Below are positions 50,601 to 59,406 of a stretch of DNA of 64,000 nucleotides, piece by piece. Location: positions 62,001 through 126,000 of the forward strand of contig CAIUPO010000037.1 in the NCBI GenBank assembly GCA_903901055.1, written 5' to 3'. How positions within the stretch are numbered: the stretch's first letter is position 1; the number at the start of each line of letters is the position of its first letter. Below the pieces are notes generated by a model. That model searched no databases and had not been told where the DNA came from. It saw only the letters and a list, made by a program, of their open reading frames with translations. The position numbers and the translations under genes were made by a program. Source of the stretch: an uncultured Bacteroidota bacterium (lineage in GTDB: Bacteria; Bacteroidota; Bacteroidia; JABEUT01).

Positions 50601-51417
50601 AAGGGTCAATCATTAATGTTTTGGTGGCAATTAAACTATCCACATTGAAAGACTCCGTTCCGTTTTTAAGATCGTAACTGCTCTTAACAGGTGTATTATC
50701 TTCTTTATAATACGACACCGGAGCATAATCCATAAAGCCGCCCCAACCGCTGTTAATAAGTATATTTCCGGCATCATTTACTTCCATGTTTTTATCTCCG
50801 TCGTACTTCAATTTCACCAGGTTAGGATTTGCACCCGGATGTACAATTACGGTGTATTTAAAACCGCCCTTTCCTTCAGGGAAAACAAACTCTACATCAA
50901 TACCCGGGTAAAGATTTTCGTAGGTAATTTTCTTGAAAGCATTTGCTTTATACCCATCTTTTTTACCTTTGGCAAACGTGTAATAATCGTTTTGTTCTAA
51001 ATCGGATTTAATAGTCACAGATGGGCTTGAACCCAACCATGTTGCAGAAAGAACATGTGTTATTGATGGTAATGGCGGATCCATATCAGGATCATGGTTT
51101 TGGGCTGCCGCTTTGGCTTTATCCTTATCGGGTTTAGGATATTCATCATACCTGTACACGATACCATTTGGGGTAAAATAAGCATACATGGGGCCTTGCT
51201 TAACCCCAAAAAGAACCTTATTTCCGGCAACCATGGTATCAAACTGACCTTTGTTTTCTACGAAAACCTGGTTGTCGAACGGTTGTACTGTCCAATTTAT
51301 TTTGTAATCTTTACTTCCGGAACCTTGGGTGGTACCTTGTCCAATAACTGGCTGAACAGCAGTTATTCCCGACACTAAAATGGTAAGTAAACTAAGTTGG
51401 TAAAATCTTTTCATCAA
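47620..51417 (-). CDS. Large secreted PKD-domain protein with T9SS type B (gliding-motility-associated) C-terminal domain
   Basis: PKD repeats (PNPTHSYNDTGSYCATLVV, WRWNFGNGDSSNARNPIYCYPKTGTFNVDITV); C-terminal YIPDAFTPNGNGINETF...FDRWGMQLFHS...YIGKVNLIK. Confidence 0.9.
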   Translation of the reverse strand: MMKRFYQLSLLTILVSGITAVQPVIGQGTTQGSGSKDYKINWTVQPFDNQVFVENKGQFDTMVAGNKVLFGVKQGPMYAYFTPNGIVYRYDEYPKPDKDKAKAAAQNHDPDMDPPLPSITHVLSATWLGSSPSVTIKSDLEQNDYYTFAKGKKDGYKANAFKKITYENLYPGIDVEFVFPEGKGGFKYTVIVHPGANPNLVKLKYDGDKNMEVNDAGNILINSGWGGFMDYAPVSYYKEDNTPVKSSYDLKNGTESFNVDSLIATKTLMIDPWSINWTNIGPITSSSSYTGAYDVDYDFNGDVWVYGGWANFQLVKFNSLGVKQWTYTTNNAVNGGYYGDFSIDKFDGNAYLTQGFSGGGAVAEKVNYLGVLTGTAPAVSSLEEMWRIVFDPCTRTFPVGGGGFSNVQDCVLDTTMAASVPVNVLNALPGQDTHDMCFDAVDPTGQWAYTATAKSLVGDPTHFDNYVQQMNLPTLAPTNWNLSEGYTFVEVGSVTYVGPGTGEANGMNGMAASLNWLYLYDGATMKQLNKATGAIVNTAAVSGTSYQWGGLDVDDCDNIYAGNSTNIDIYNSALAQTGTIGPLTSTIYDVVLNSNFVTLYACGKGFLSSIAITPPNPPTITKVVTPSNCFCSGKAKATLMMCGNPDTVNVTYRWSNGQTTQTATNLCAGIDTVTISLPGCSPVVYKDTVKITGGATNLLIVRDSSAATCTVLGSASIAITGGTLPYTYLWSNGGTTSSVNVGAGNWCVTYADNSGCKDSLCITVPGSKLPNIVVSPTPDTVCLGTGVALKADSGVTYSWTPTIGLSCNTCANPTATPNITTTYTVTGTDANGCSNTASATVVVEQPPVITISPTSDTICANVTTNLTAAGVGVVSYQWAPSSAITGPTTNATITASPSVTTTYTVIGFDSHNCSSSATATVYIAQPPTINVSATRSSICMGNSVNLLANATNTTSPFTWQPGAMTGPNVSVTPTVTTTYTVTATSGCGTASATVTIHVNDIPDPKFSADLTSGCSPLCIQFRDKSSLSSGGLSQWRWNFGNGDSSNARNPIYCYPKTGTFNVDITVVSDSGCSATLKILNYINVYSNPVASFSLSPQPTNIMSPSIQFTDHSTDVYGITYWVWNFGEAGDTTSYLQNPTHSYNDTGSYCATLVVMNQHGCVDTTTNCLVIDPIYTLYIPDAFTPNGNGINETFMAKGNDVKSFEMYIFDRWGMQLFHSTDITDGWPGTVKGGSLVAQEDTYVYLINATDHKNVKHTYIGKVNLIK

Positions 51418-51604
51418 GAATTATTATTTGGTATGTTCTTTAAAGTAACGCAGAAAAGTTCTGTTTATTATTTCAACCCTCAAATATAATTGTTTTTTTC
51501 AGACCGGCATTGATTTAATATCCTTTTGCCATCCCAAAATTGAGCGAAACAATTATGCCTCCAATTTCCATATTTTGATTATGTTTGTTACCTAAAACAT
51601 TTCT

Positions 51605-52036
51605 ATGTACGGAATTCTTACCCCCATTCACTCGTTCCTGCGCTGGGCAGTCCTTTTACTGCTGCTTGCAACTATCATCAAGTCGCTTCATGGAATAATT
51701 ACCAAAAGAACATTTTCCAATTCAGATAATAAAATCAGTCTTTTCATGATGATTTCAGCTCATACCCAACTTCTTGTAGGGCTGATACTTTATTTTGTAA
51801 GTCCTTTTGTACAATTCGGAAGCAAGGTGCCTGAAAACCGCTTCTTTACTATGGAACATTCTTCCATGATGATTGTTGCAATTGTATTTATGACCTTAGC
51901 AAGAATTTTGAGTAAAAAAGGTAAGACCGATGCTTCTAAATTTAAACGTCTTTTTACATATAGCTTCATTGCCCTTTTGATAATTATTATGGCAATTCCA
52001 TGGCCATTCTCTCATGTTGCACGTCCATGGTTCTAA
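51605..52036 (+). CDS. Conserved four-TM membrane protein
   Basis: MYGILTPIHSFLRWAVLLLLLATIIKSLHG...ISAHTQLLVGLILYFVSP. Confidence 0.7.
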   Translation: MYGILTPIHSFLRWAVLLLLLATIIKSLHGIITKRTFSNSDNKISLFMMISAHTQLLVGLILYFVSPFVQFGSKVPENRFFTMEHSSMMIVAIVFMTLARILSKKGKTDASKFKRLFTYSFIALLIIIMAIPWPFSHVARPWF

Positions 52037-52060
52037 CCCCTAAGTTTGTAAACTTCATTA

Positions 52061-53224
52061 ATGATTGAACGCACCCCGAAACAAGAACAAGCTATTCTGG
52101 TTGGTATTTCCCACAAAGACCAAACAAAAGAACAGATGTTGGAATATATGGAAGAATTAAAACTCCTCACCTATTCTTCCGGTGCGGCACCTTCCAAAAT
52201 TTTCACCCAGAATATTCACTCGTATGACCCTGCGACTCTTATAGGCAAAGGGAAAGTAGAGGAGATTACAAACTATATTGTGGACCATCCGGAGATTGAC
52301 ATGGTAATTTTCGACGAAGAATTAAGTCCATCCCAACAACGTAATCTGGAGAAAGAAACCAAGCGCAAAGTTATGGACCGCACCGCTTTGATCCTTGATA
52401 TTTTTGCCGGACGTGCCCAAACAGCTTACGCGAAAACCCAGGTTGAGCTTGCCCAATACGAATACCTCCTGCCCCGCCTTGCCGGTATGTGGACACACTT
52501 GGAAAAACAACGTGGCGGTATTGGTATGAGAGGTCCCGGTGAAAGTGAAATTGAAACAGACAGGCGCCGGGCTCGGAATCGCATTGCATTGTTGAAGGAA
52601 AGGCTTAAAGAAATTGATAAGCAAATGACTTCCCAGCGCAAAAATCGGGGACAGTTAATTCGTGTTTCGCTGGTGGGATATACCAATGCGGGCAAGTCAA
52701 CTATTATGAGTCTGATTAGCAAATCGGATGTATATGCCGAGGATACTTTGTTTGCAACACTGGACACCACTGTTCGGAAAATGTCGTTCGATAATACACC
52801 CTTTCTGCTTTCAGATACGGTTGGTTTTATTCGTAAACTTCCTACATTTTTGGTAGAAGCTTTTAAATCAACACTGGATGAAGTTCGAGAAGCAGACATA
52901 CTATTGCATGTAGTTGATATTTCCCATCCATCCTTTGAACAGCATATTGCAGCGGTTAACCAGACTTTGATCGAATTAAAAGCCATTGACAAACCTATCA
53001 TTCTTGTTTTTAATAAAACAGATTTGTATCGCGTAGCTGACGAAGACGGAAACCTGCTTTCAGTCCCGCTCGAAACCATCAAAAAATCCTGGATTGCTAA
53101 TTTACATCCGCATTGTGTATTTATTTCCGCAACCGGAAAATCAAATATTGATGAACTGCGGGAAATAATGCTTAAGTTGATTAGGGAAGCATACACCCAA
53201 AGGTATCCGTATATGACGGTTTAA
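52061..53224 (+). CDS. hflX: GTPase HflX
   Basis: RTALILDIFAGRAQTAYAKTQVELAQYEYLLPRLAGMWTHLEKQRGGIGMRGPGESEIETDRR; VGYTNAGKST. Confidence 0.96.
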   Translation: MIERTPKQEQAILVGISHKDQTKEQMLEYMEELKLLTYSSGAAPSKIFTQNIHSYDPATLIGKGKVEEITNYIVDHPEIDMVIFDEELSPSQQRNLEKETKRKVMDRTALILDIFAGRAQTAYAKTQVELAQYEYLLPRLAGMWTHLEKQRGGIGMRGPGESEIETDRRRARNRIALLKERLKEIDKQMTSQRKNRGQLIRVSLVGYTNAGKSTIMSLISKSDVYAEDTLFATLDTTVRKMSFDNTPFLLSDTVGFIRKLPTFLVEAFKSTLDEVREADILLHVVDISHPSFEQHIAAVNQTLIELKAIDKPIILVFNKTDLYRVADEDGNLLSVPLETIKKSWIANLHPHCVFISATGKSNIDELREIMLKLIREAYTQRYPYMTV

Positions 53225-53245
53225 AGATTTCTTTATATTTGACTT

Positions 53246-53542
53246 ATGAAAATAGATTCTAAAACAGTAGACAAACTCGCCGAACTCTCTAAACTGGAGT
53301 TTGATGAAGCGGGTAAAAAAGAAATAGAAAAAGACCTCAACCGTATTGTTGAATTTGTAGAAAAACTCAGCGAGCTTGATACCTCAAACGTTGAACCGCT
53401 TATTTATATGTCGGAAGGAACGAATGTAATGCGTGATGATGTGGTGAAACAGGTAATTACCCAGCAAGAGGCCCTGAAAAATGCTCCCGTTAAAGATTCT
53501 GATTATATCAAAGTGCCGAAAGTTATTACAAAAGAAAATTAG
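53246..53542 (+). CDS. gatC: Asp-tRNA(Asn)/Glu-tRNA(Gln) amidotransferase subunit C
   Basis: VDKLAELSKLEFDEAGKKEIEKDLNRIVEFVEKLSELDTSNVEPL...RDDVV. Confidence 0.93.
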   Translation: MKIDSKTVDKLAELSKLEFDEAGKKEIEKDLNRIVEFVEKLSELDTSNVEPLIYMSEGTNVMRDDVVKQVITQQEALKNAPVKDSDYIKVPKVITKEN

Positions 53543-53571
53543 TAATTAATGCATACATTCCTGAGAAAACA

Positions 53572-53649
53572 CGTCATTGCGAGGAACGAAGCAATCTCTT
53601 TCCGCCACTTTGTTGGCAGAGATTGCTTCGCAGAGCCTCGCAATGACGA
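53572..53649. repeat. CGTCATTGCGAGG palindromic intergenic repeat
   Basis: cgtcattgcgaggaacgaagcaatctct is inverted as agagattgcttcgcagagcctcgcaatgacg. Confidence 0.87.
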
Positions 53650-53697
53650 GAACACATTCCTGATTTCTAATTATTAATTCCTAATTAAACCCAACCC

Positions 53698-54282
53698 ATG
53701 AAAAAATTTATTATCGGCTCACTGGTAGGAACAGTTTTGATTTTTGTTTGGTCTTTCCTCTCCTGGGAAGTACTTCCAATCCACGTTCACTCCTTCAATT
53801 ACACTCCCAAACAAGACTCTGTGATGAAAATGCTTGACAGGGCTTTACCTGCTTCGGGGGCATATATACTACCAGGTGTTGATAACCGTAAGGTGGAATC
53901 TGTAACATCAGATTACAAAGCAGCGCAGGAAAAAAACATGAAGGATATGGTGGGGAAATCCGGCGCAATCATATTTTACAATAAATCCAATTCCGCGATG
54001 GACCCAATGACGATGGTAAGAGGTATCATAATAGATTTATTTGCAGTAATGAGCGCAATAGTAATCCTGATGCTGGGAAGAGACAGGCTAAAAACATTTT
54101 TTATGCGCTTCTGGGTGATACTCTTAATCGGCTTCATTGTTGCTCTTAACTCCTACCTGCTCGACTGGAACTGGATGGGTTTCCCATGGCACTTTATCAA
54201 ACGAGAGTTGATAGACGTTTGTGCAGAATGGACTTTGGTAGGCCTTTGGCTGGCGTGGTATTTCAAGCCGGCAAAAGGGTAA
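53698..54282 (+). CDS. Hypothetical membrane protein
   Basis: N-terminal TM and three further TM segments; no recognised domain. Confidence 0.65.
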   Translation: MKKFIIGSLVGTVLIFVWSFLSWEVLPIHVHSFNYTPKQDSVMKMLDRALPASGAYILPGVDNRKVESVTSDYKAAQEKNMKDMVGKSGAIIFYNKSNSAMDPMTMVRGIIIDLFAVMSAIVILMLGRDRLKTFFMRFWVILLIGFIVALNSYLLDWNWMGFPWHFIKRELIDVCAEWTLVGLWLAWYFKPAKG

Positions 54283-54325
54283 AGTAATGAGAGATTCCCC
54301 GCTCCTCGCAAGAGGGCAGGCTTGT

Positions 54326-54343
54326 CCCGACAGTATCGTCGGG
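54326..54343. repeat. Short hairpin CCCGAC-AGTATC-GTCGGG
   Basis: Perfect 6-bp arms in the gap between 54282 and 54376. Confidence 0.6.
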
Positions 54344-54375
54344 GGTGAGGTCTTGAACTTTATTATTTTCAATCT

Positions 54376-54900
54376 ATGAAATTCAAAATTCAGCCAATAA
54401 CAATAATCTTGTTGCTGACTTGCCTTTTGGAATCTGCAAGAAGTTTTGGACAGAGCAATGACCTGCCAATACGCAATTCCTTCGGGCTGAATATTGCTGT
54501 TGACGAAGTGAACTTTTATCACGATTCGGTTAAATCTACAGCTTACATCCTACCGGACAGCACCATTCAAATCTATCCGGGAGAAAAAATATTTGTTGAA
54601 ATTGAATTAGGAAGTACTACGATTAAAAGCATGAAAACGGTAAAAGAAAATCTCAATCCTGAAAAGACTGTTACCATTACATTCACCCAGCAAACAGACG
54701 GCAGACAGCATAAAAGTATGATGCTGAAAATTGAGAACCCCTTTAATTCTGAACTACACTATAAAGCAATCATGTTTCTGATGAAAAATAAAGTGTGGGC
54801 AAGGACAAATGTTTTACCTGTACGTGCAAAAATGGAGTCTTATGAAACATGGCCAGACATCATCGTATCTTTAGGTTTATCCGGTTGGACTTTTAAATAA
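54376..54900 (+). CDS. Hypothetical exported protein
   Basis: Signal-like N-terminus; 174 aa intact ORF. Confidence 0.6.
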   Translation: MKFKIQPITIILLLTCLLESARSFGQSNDLPIRNSFGLNIAVDEVNFYHDSVKSTAYILPDSTIQIYPGEKIFVEIELGSTTIKSMKTVKENLNPEKTVTITFTQQTDGRQHKSMMLKIENPFNSELHYKAIMFLMKNKVWARTNVLPVRAKMESYETWPDIIVSLGLSGWTFK

Positions 54901-55172
54901 CTCCGGCTCATTGATATATATATATTGATAACTATTTAATATCTATTTTGTATTAATTTAAATTAATATAAATTGCGTCACAGCCAAAAAATGGCTGACA
55001 TAGATTAACCTTCATATTACCAACCATTAATACGCTATTTCTCGAGTCTGAAAACTTGATGTTTTATGACACAACGGCATTTTTTGATTATTCAAAAATA
55101 GGTATATACGTTTTAATAAATAACATTTTCTGCGCGGCAGATTTTATTCTTCATTATTCATTCCCAAAGGGA

Positions 55173-55427
55173 GGTCAATGACTTTTTAAGAAAACACTTT
55201 TTGATGATTTATCTTTGTTGCATGAATTCAAAATGCACAAAATATTTGGAGGAAATTTTAGGAATCCCGGAGATGTTCATTTCCTGTTTTCCTCCTGTTA
55301 TTAACAGGTGGATGCCTCATAACTATTTAATAATCAAAGGGCCAATAAATCCAACTTTTCTGTTAATGCCCTGTTACTCTCCTGTTATTTCTCCTGTTAT
55401 GATCCTGTTACTGTCCTGTTATTTTTT
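55173..55427 (+). ncRNA. Candidate structured element, copy 2: promoter-like block, CCTGTTA-T-TAACAGG hairpin and 6-unit ~11-nt array
   Basis: ggtcaatgactttttaagaaaACACTTTTTgATGATTTATCTTTGttgCATGAATTCAAAATG (TATCTTTG 55210-55217); hairpin 55294-55308; TCTGTTA at 55359 then CCTGTTA at 55370, 55381, 55393, 55404, 55415; ends TTATTTTTTGC. Homologous to 9124-9387. Confidence 0.55.
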
Positions 55428-55559
55428 GCAATTTTTATACCTGAATTTTCTTTTTCTATTGCAAAATAAAATTAAAAAAGAGATTGTCATCCTGAGGAAC
55501 GAAGTATCTCTTCCCGAGGAGATGTTTCGCTTCACTAAACACGACAAAGTTATGATACA

Positions 55560-56270
55560 TCACGCAGAACGTATTGCTCTCGCCCGTTTAATAAACGAAA
55601 TGATTGCTGCGATTATCAACACTTCCCCCGCTAAAAAAATCCACCAATTAAAATACGTTGGTACATAAGTCGCCATTTCAGCAAACAATTTATCCTTCCA
55701 GGGAAGTGTTATGTTACTATGATTTGAACTGCAATACCTTAGGTAATCCTGGATAAAAGAAAAAATTACCACAAGCGCCCCTCCAATCAATAGATACCAC
55801 TCCTTCGCTTTTAAATGAACATCCACTCCTCTCTCTTGAAAATAGATAACCGCAGCGGTAAGCACAATCATAGTAAGCGAAACAATGCAAGGCGCAATCA
55901 CAGGTCCAACCCAGGGGACAGGAATAATAAATAAAATATCCCAAGTGAATAAAGACTCCGGCCAGCCAATAAGTAATTTTAAAAAGACATAATAAAACAG
56001 ATCCCAGATGGCAAAACAAAAAAGAAAGATTCCGAATTTTTGGGAGGTATTTTTCCCGGTGAGAATTCCAATGGCAAGTAACATGATAATAGTTGCCGCC
56101 TCTCTCAGGAACTCCGTCATACCAATCGATTTTTCAACTGGAGTAAGCGGAAATTGAAATCCATTCAGGTAATATATTTTGCGGAGGTATATCACCACGG
56201 CTGCCTCCAGAAATCCCATGGCTACAGCAAAAGCCGTCAGCCAAAATATTTTTTTACTGAGCTGTCCCAT
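55560..56270 (-). CDS. Hypothetical polytopic membrane protein
   Basis: 236 aa, several TM segments, intact ORF; overlaps the upstream ORF. Confidence 0.65.
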   Translation of the reverse strand: MGQLSKKIFWLTAFAVAMGFLEAAVVIYLRKIYYLNGFQFPLTPVEKSIGMTEFLREAATIIMLLAIGILTGKNTSQKFGIFLFCFAIWDLFYYVFLKLLIGWPESLFTWDILFIIPVPWVGPVIAPCIVSLTMIVLTAAVIYFQERGVDVHLKAKEWYLLIGGALVVIFSFIQDYLRYCSSNHSNITLPWKDKLFAEMATYVPTYFNWWIFLAGEVLIIAAIISFIKRARAIRSA

Positions 56271-56682
56271 ATTTTTTTAATTTATTTATGAGGTAATAAT
56301 AGAGTCCAATATAAGTAGTAAAGAGCATATCAAGCATAACCAAAAAGCCAACAATATTCAAACAGTCATTCGCCCACAGCATACCTAATAAAATTGCAAA
56401 TGGAATTGTTATGATTGGAATATAGCGGTCCATAAGCCTTCTGAAAGAATATTGCGAACCTTTAGAATCTAGTGAGGATATGATTGGAAATACGAGCATG
56501 TATAGCACAATCAAAAAAAGAAAATGCAAAACAGCTACTGCAATTGCCAGGAAAAAATAGACAAAAATGAACCACTCCATAAAATGGAATGAAATTAAGA
56601 GCAGCACATAAAGGCTGATGAGGCTTGTAACCACCGCCCGAAGGTAGCCATTGAAAAATGGCTGAAATTTATTTGTTGACAT
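56254..56682 (-). CDS. Hypothetical membrane protein
   Basis: 142 aa with four TM segments; overlaps the next gene by 17 nt. Confidence 0.6.
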   Translation of the reverse strand: MSTNKFQPFFNGYLRAVVTSLISLYVLLLISFHFMEWFIFVYFFLAIAVAVLHFLFLIVLYMLVFPIISSLDSKGSQYSFRRLMDRYIPIITIPFAILLGMLWANDCLNIVGFLVMLDMLFTTYIGLYYYLINKLKKYGTAQ

Positions 56683-56706
56683 GATAATTCTAAGTTATAT
56701 AATCAA

Positions 56707-58947
56707 TTAATATTTGCTAACATTGGTATTCGGCATATTCTTACTTATTACGTTAAACATTATATTATCCATAGCATAGCCACCAATAGTTAATTTCTTT
56801 AAATGTTGCAACTTAAATAGAGGCGTATAATCAGAAACCGCATTTATATTTAACCTAAGCTCCTCCAGCTCCTGAAGTTTTTCCAGACCATTCAATCCGT
56901 TTGTACTCTGCAACCATTTAGAGTTATTATCCGAATTGTTTACGCTCTGCAACTGTGTGCATGTAATGTCCAACTTCTTTATGTTTTGCAGGTTTTGTAG
57001 CTTTGTCAAATCCGTCCAGTTATAGCCACTCATAATAAGCGTGTGCAGCTTTGGCAGTTTAGAAAGAGCAGATAAATCCATTATTGTATCATCATATAAA
57101 TTTAGCTCCTCCAGATTTTGCAGCGCTTCAATCCCATCAAGACTTTGAATGTGTGTGTACGCAAGGTTTAGGTTTTGAAGATTAGCCAGCTTTTTAATTC
57201 CTTTAACATCTTTAAGCAGGTTGCTACTTAAATTAAGCACTTTCAGGTTGGTAAAAGATTCTATTCCGGTTAACGAATCTATGGCAGCATCTGCCAAATA
57301 CATTGTTGTTAGTTTTTTAAACACGGACAGACGGTTCAATTGCACATTCCTGCTTCCTATAAAGTCGAGTTCCGTAATCGAATCTGCAAAGCCACTTTGG
57401 GTAATTTCGGTATAAGTTTCAGCATTGTCGTAATTCCACGACCTCCAATCAAGCGTATCATGCAGTGCTATGAAACCATACAACTTCATACTATATTCCT
57501 TTTCAATATCATACTTGCGGTAGTTTTTAAAAACGTCAGTTTCATGTTTCCTAACAGCCGCTTTATACAATGGTAGTAAGCCGGGGATATTTGAATTGGA
57601 TAACGACAACATGTATTCAGGAAAGTCTGTTTTATTATTCTGTACATTATAATTTGTTACTATCCTATCCCAGTTTGGAAATGAAAGCACAATAAGGAAC
57701 GTATAGAAAATCCAGCCATTAACCCGGAATAAATAACTATTGCTTTTTGCTTTAATAATTTTTATCAGTGTTGTGAAAAGCCCGGTTAACGCCAACATAA
57801 GATATACATAGACACCAATCCGTTTAAACGTAAGGCCCCATTCAGATATATACAACGTATTTCTGCATGAAGTAGAGTAAATCATAAATGCATTTTGCAA
57901 AATCCAGATACACGCCAAAACCTTTATAGCCTTGCTTTTTCCAAAAAAATTGATTCCTCCACGGAAATAAAACAGCACAATGGCTATGGCAATAATGATA
58001 GACACAATCAGAGCGTCAATACCCTGGTGCACAAACTCTGAATACGACATACCATCGGGCAATTTATGGGTGAACAAAAGAAAGTTTATATCACCTAAAT
58101 TGACCACCAGCACTAAAAGATTGAGAAGAACAAATAATACCAGCCCGGATAAATTCTCGTCGGTGATATTTAAATCCTTGCCCAATATATTCAGGGTTTT
58201 ATACTCCCGATTTTCAAGTTTGCCGGGGCGCTCATCCCATGCAGAAACGGATTCCAGCTTCTGTTGATAAAAGAAACCATATAATAAAAGAGCCCCGAGA
58301 AGTGTGAACAAAATCCAGTTGACTGAGATAAAATCTAAATTGATTTTTTCTGCAAGGTTTTCAAATAATGGATTGGAAGCCCTATATAAAAAGAAAAACA
58401 CAAGTGTAATTAGAATCGGAATCCCAATAAGGATGATTCTTTTCCAATAACTTGGCTGTTGCTCATTTCGCTTTTGGTTCCGTTCCATGGTATCAAGAAT
58501 TACATTTACCGGTGAAGCACAATAAGCACAAGTAGAAGAAATAAGGGAAATAACTGCCGACGAATTGCGGTTCATGCTAAGGGTAGAAAGAATGCTGAGG
58601 GAAATAATGTTTGCAACCACAGAAAGTAAATTTCCGTAGTATCCGACACAGAAAGAAGAGGCAAGGCAGCCTAGAGCTACTAATAGCCAACGTTTGCTCT
58701 TGGCTGCATGTTTATTTTTAATAGCAAGACAGCCTAGCAGAATAAGGTTAAAGATTACAAAATTTATTCCCGCGGTTTGCCGGTAGAAAAGGAAGCTGTA
58801 AAAAGCTACAGCAATTAATAAGAGCCAATCATTACGTTTCATGATGTTGAGGTTTATTTGTTTATATTTAAGATTAGGATTTCCAGTTTTTGAATGTTTC
58901 GGTAAATGTGCGTTAGCAGCATAAGTCCGAATACCCCGAAAGAGCAA
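56707..58947 (-). CDS. DUF4153/DUF4173-like polytopic membrane protein fused to C-terminal leucine-rich repeats
   Basis: About 12 TM segments, then LRR units (LTGIESFTNLKVLNLSSNLLKDVKGIKKLANLQNLNLAYTHIQSLDGIEALQNLEELNLYDDTI). Probable start 58842 (MKRNDWLL). Confidence 0.75.
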   Translation of the reverse strand: MLFRGIRTYAANAHLPKHSKTGNPNLKYKQINLNIMKRNDWLLLIAVAFYSFLFYRQTAGINFVIFNLILLGCLAIKNKHAAKSKRWLLVALGCLASSFCVGYYGNLLSVVANIISLSILSTLSMNRNSSAVISLISSTCAYCASPVNVILDTMERNQKRNEQQPSYWKRIILIGIPILITLVFFFLYRASNPLFENLAEKINLDFISVNWILFTLLGALLLYGFFYQQKLESVSAWDERPGKLENREYKTLNILGKDLNITDENLSGLVLFVLLNLLVLVVNLGDINFLLFTHKLPDGMSYSEFVHQGIDALIVSIIIAIAIVLFYFRGGINFFGKSKAIKVLACIWILQNAFMIYSTSCRNTLYISEWGLTFKRIGVYVYLMLALTGLFTTLIKIIKAKSNSYLFRVNGWIFYTFLIVLSFPNWDRIVTNYNVQNNKTDFPEYMLSLSNSNIPGLLPLYKAAVRKHETDVFKNYRKYDIEKEYSMKLYGFIALHDTLDWRSWNYDNAETYTEITQSGFADSITELDFIGSRNVQLNRLSVFKKLTTMYLADAAIDSLTGIESFTNLKVLNLSSNLLKDVKGIKKLANLQNLNLAYTHIQSLDGIEALQNLEELNLYDDTIMDLSALSKLPKLHTLIMSGYNWTDLTKLQNLQNIKKLDITCTQLQSVNNSDNNSKWLQSTNGLNGLEKLQELEELRLNINAVSDYTPLFKLQHLKKLTIGGYAMDNIMFNVISKNMPNTNVSKY

Positions 58948-59354
58948 TCAACAAGCTGCCACCAAAAAGGGATTCCTCTGATACCACCACAAATAAATGC
59001 AAGCGGGAAAATCATAAGGCATGCAATTCTTCCAAATTGAATTACCCAAATATTTCTAATTGGGTCGCGATAAGGGCCAATAAATGCAATTGCTATAACC
59101 AGATGCGCAAAAGCAAGCCAGTCAGTTCCATAAGCCATAAATGGATAAGTTGAATCGATGGTTTTAATACCATCAAATACTTTATTAATCCAGAATTGAA
59201 CGAAGGAGGGAGCAATTGGTAAAACTTTATCATGAAGAAATGATACCTCTGACAATAAGGGAAATGCTGTTATTCCGCTTAGGGCAAGGCCGATTACAAA
59301 TAGCAGGATTAGTCTTTTTACTTTTTGTTCTAGTTGCTGTCTTTGCTTTTTCAT
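58854..59354 (-). CDS. Hypothetical membrane protein
   Basis: 166 aa with four TM segments; downstream of the shared operator-like motif. Confidence 0.65.
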   Translation of the reverse strand: MKKQRQQLEQKVKRLILLFVIGLALSGITAFPLLSEVSFLHDKVLPIAPSFVQFWINKVFDGIKTIDSTYPFMAYGTDWLAFAHLVIAIAFIGPYRDPIRNIWVIQFGRIACLMIFPLAFICGGIRGIPFWWQLVDCSFGVFGLMLLTHIYRNIQKLEILILNINK

Positions 59355-59364
59355 GATTTATTAT

Positions 59365-59389
59365 TTTAAAAGTACTTTGCATTTCAAAG
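59365..59389. promoter_or_regulatory. Candidate operator, copy A
   Basis: TTTAAAAGTACTTTGC-ATTT-CAAAG: palindrome AAAGTACTTT plus CTTTG/CAAAG inverted repeat. Matches 60344-60368. Confidence 0.55.
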
Positions 59390-59406
59390 TTTAAATACAA
59401 AAAAAT

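Noticed and set aside
52426-53196. 256-aa - strand ORF antisense to hflX
   Set aside because: Shadow ORF. The hflX frame carries all conserved GTPase motifs.
55201-55668. ORF of 155 aa through array element copy 2
   Set aside because: Runs through the array, a palindromic repeat fragment and into the 3' end of the opposite-strand gene 55560-56270. Unlikely to be a real protein.
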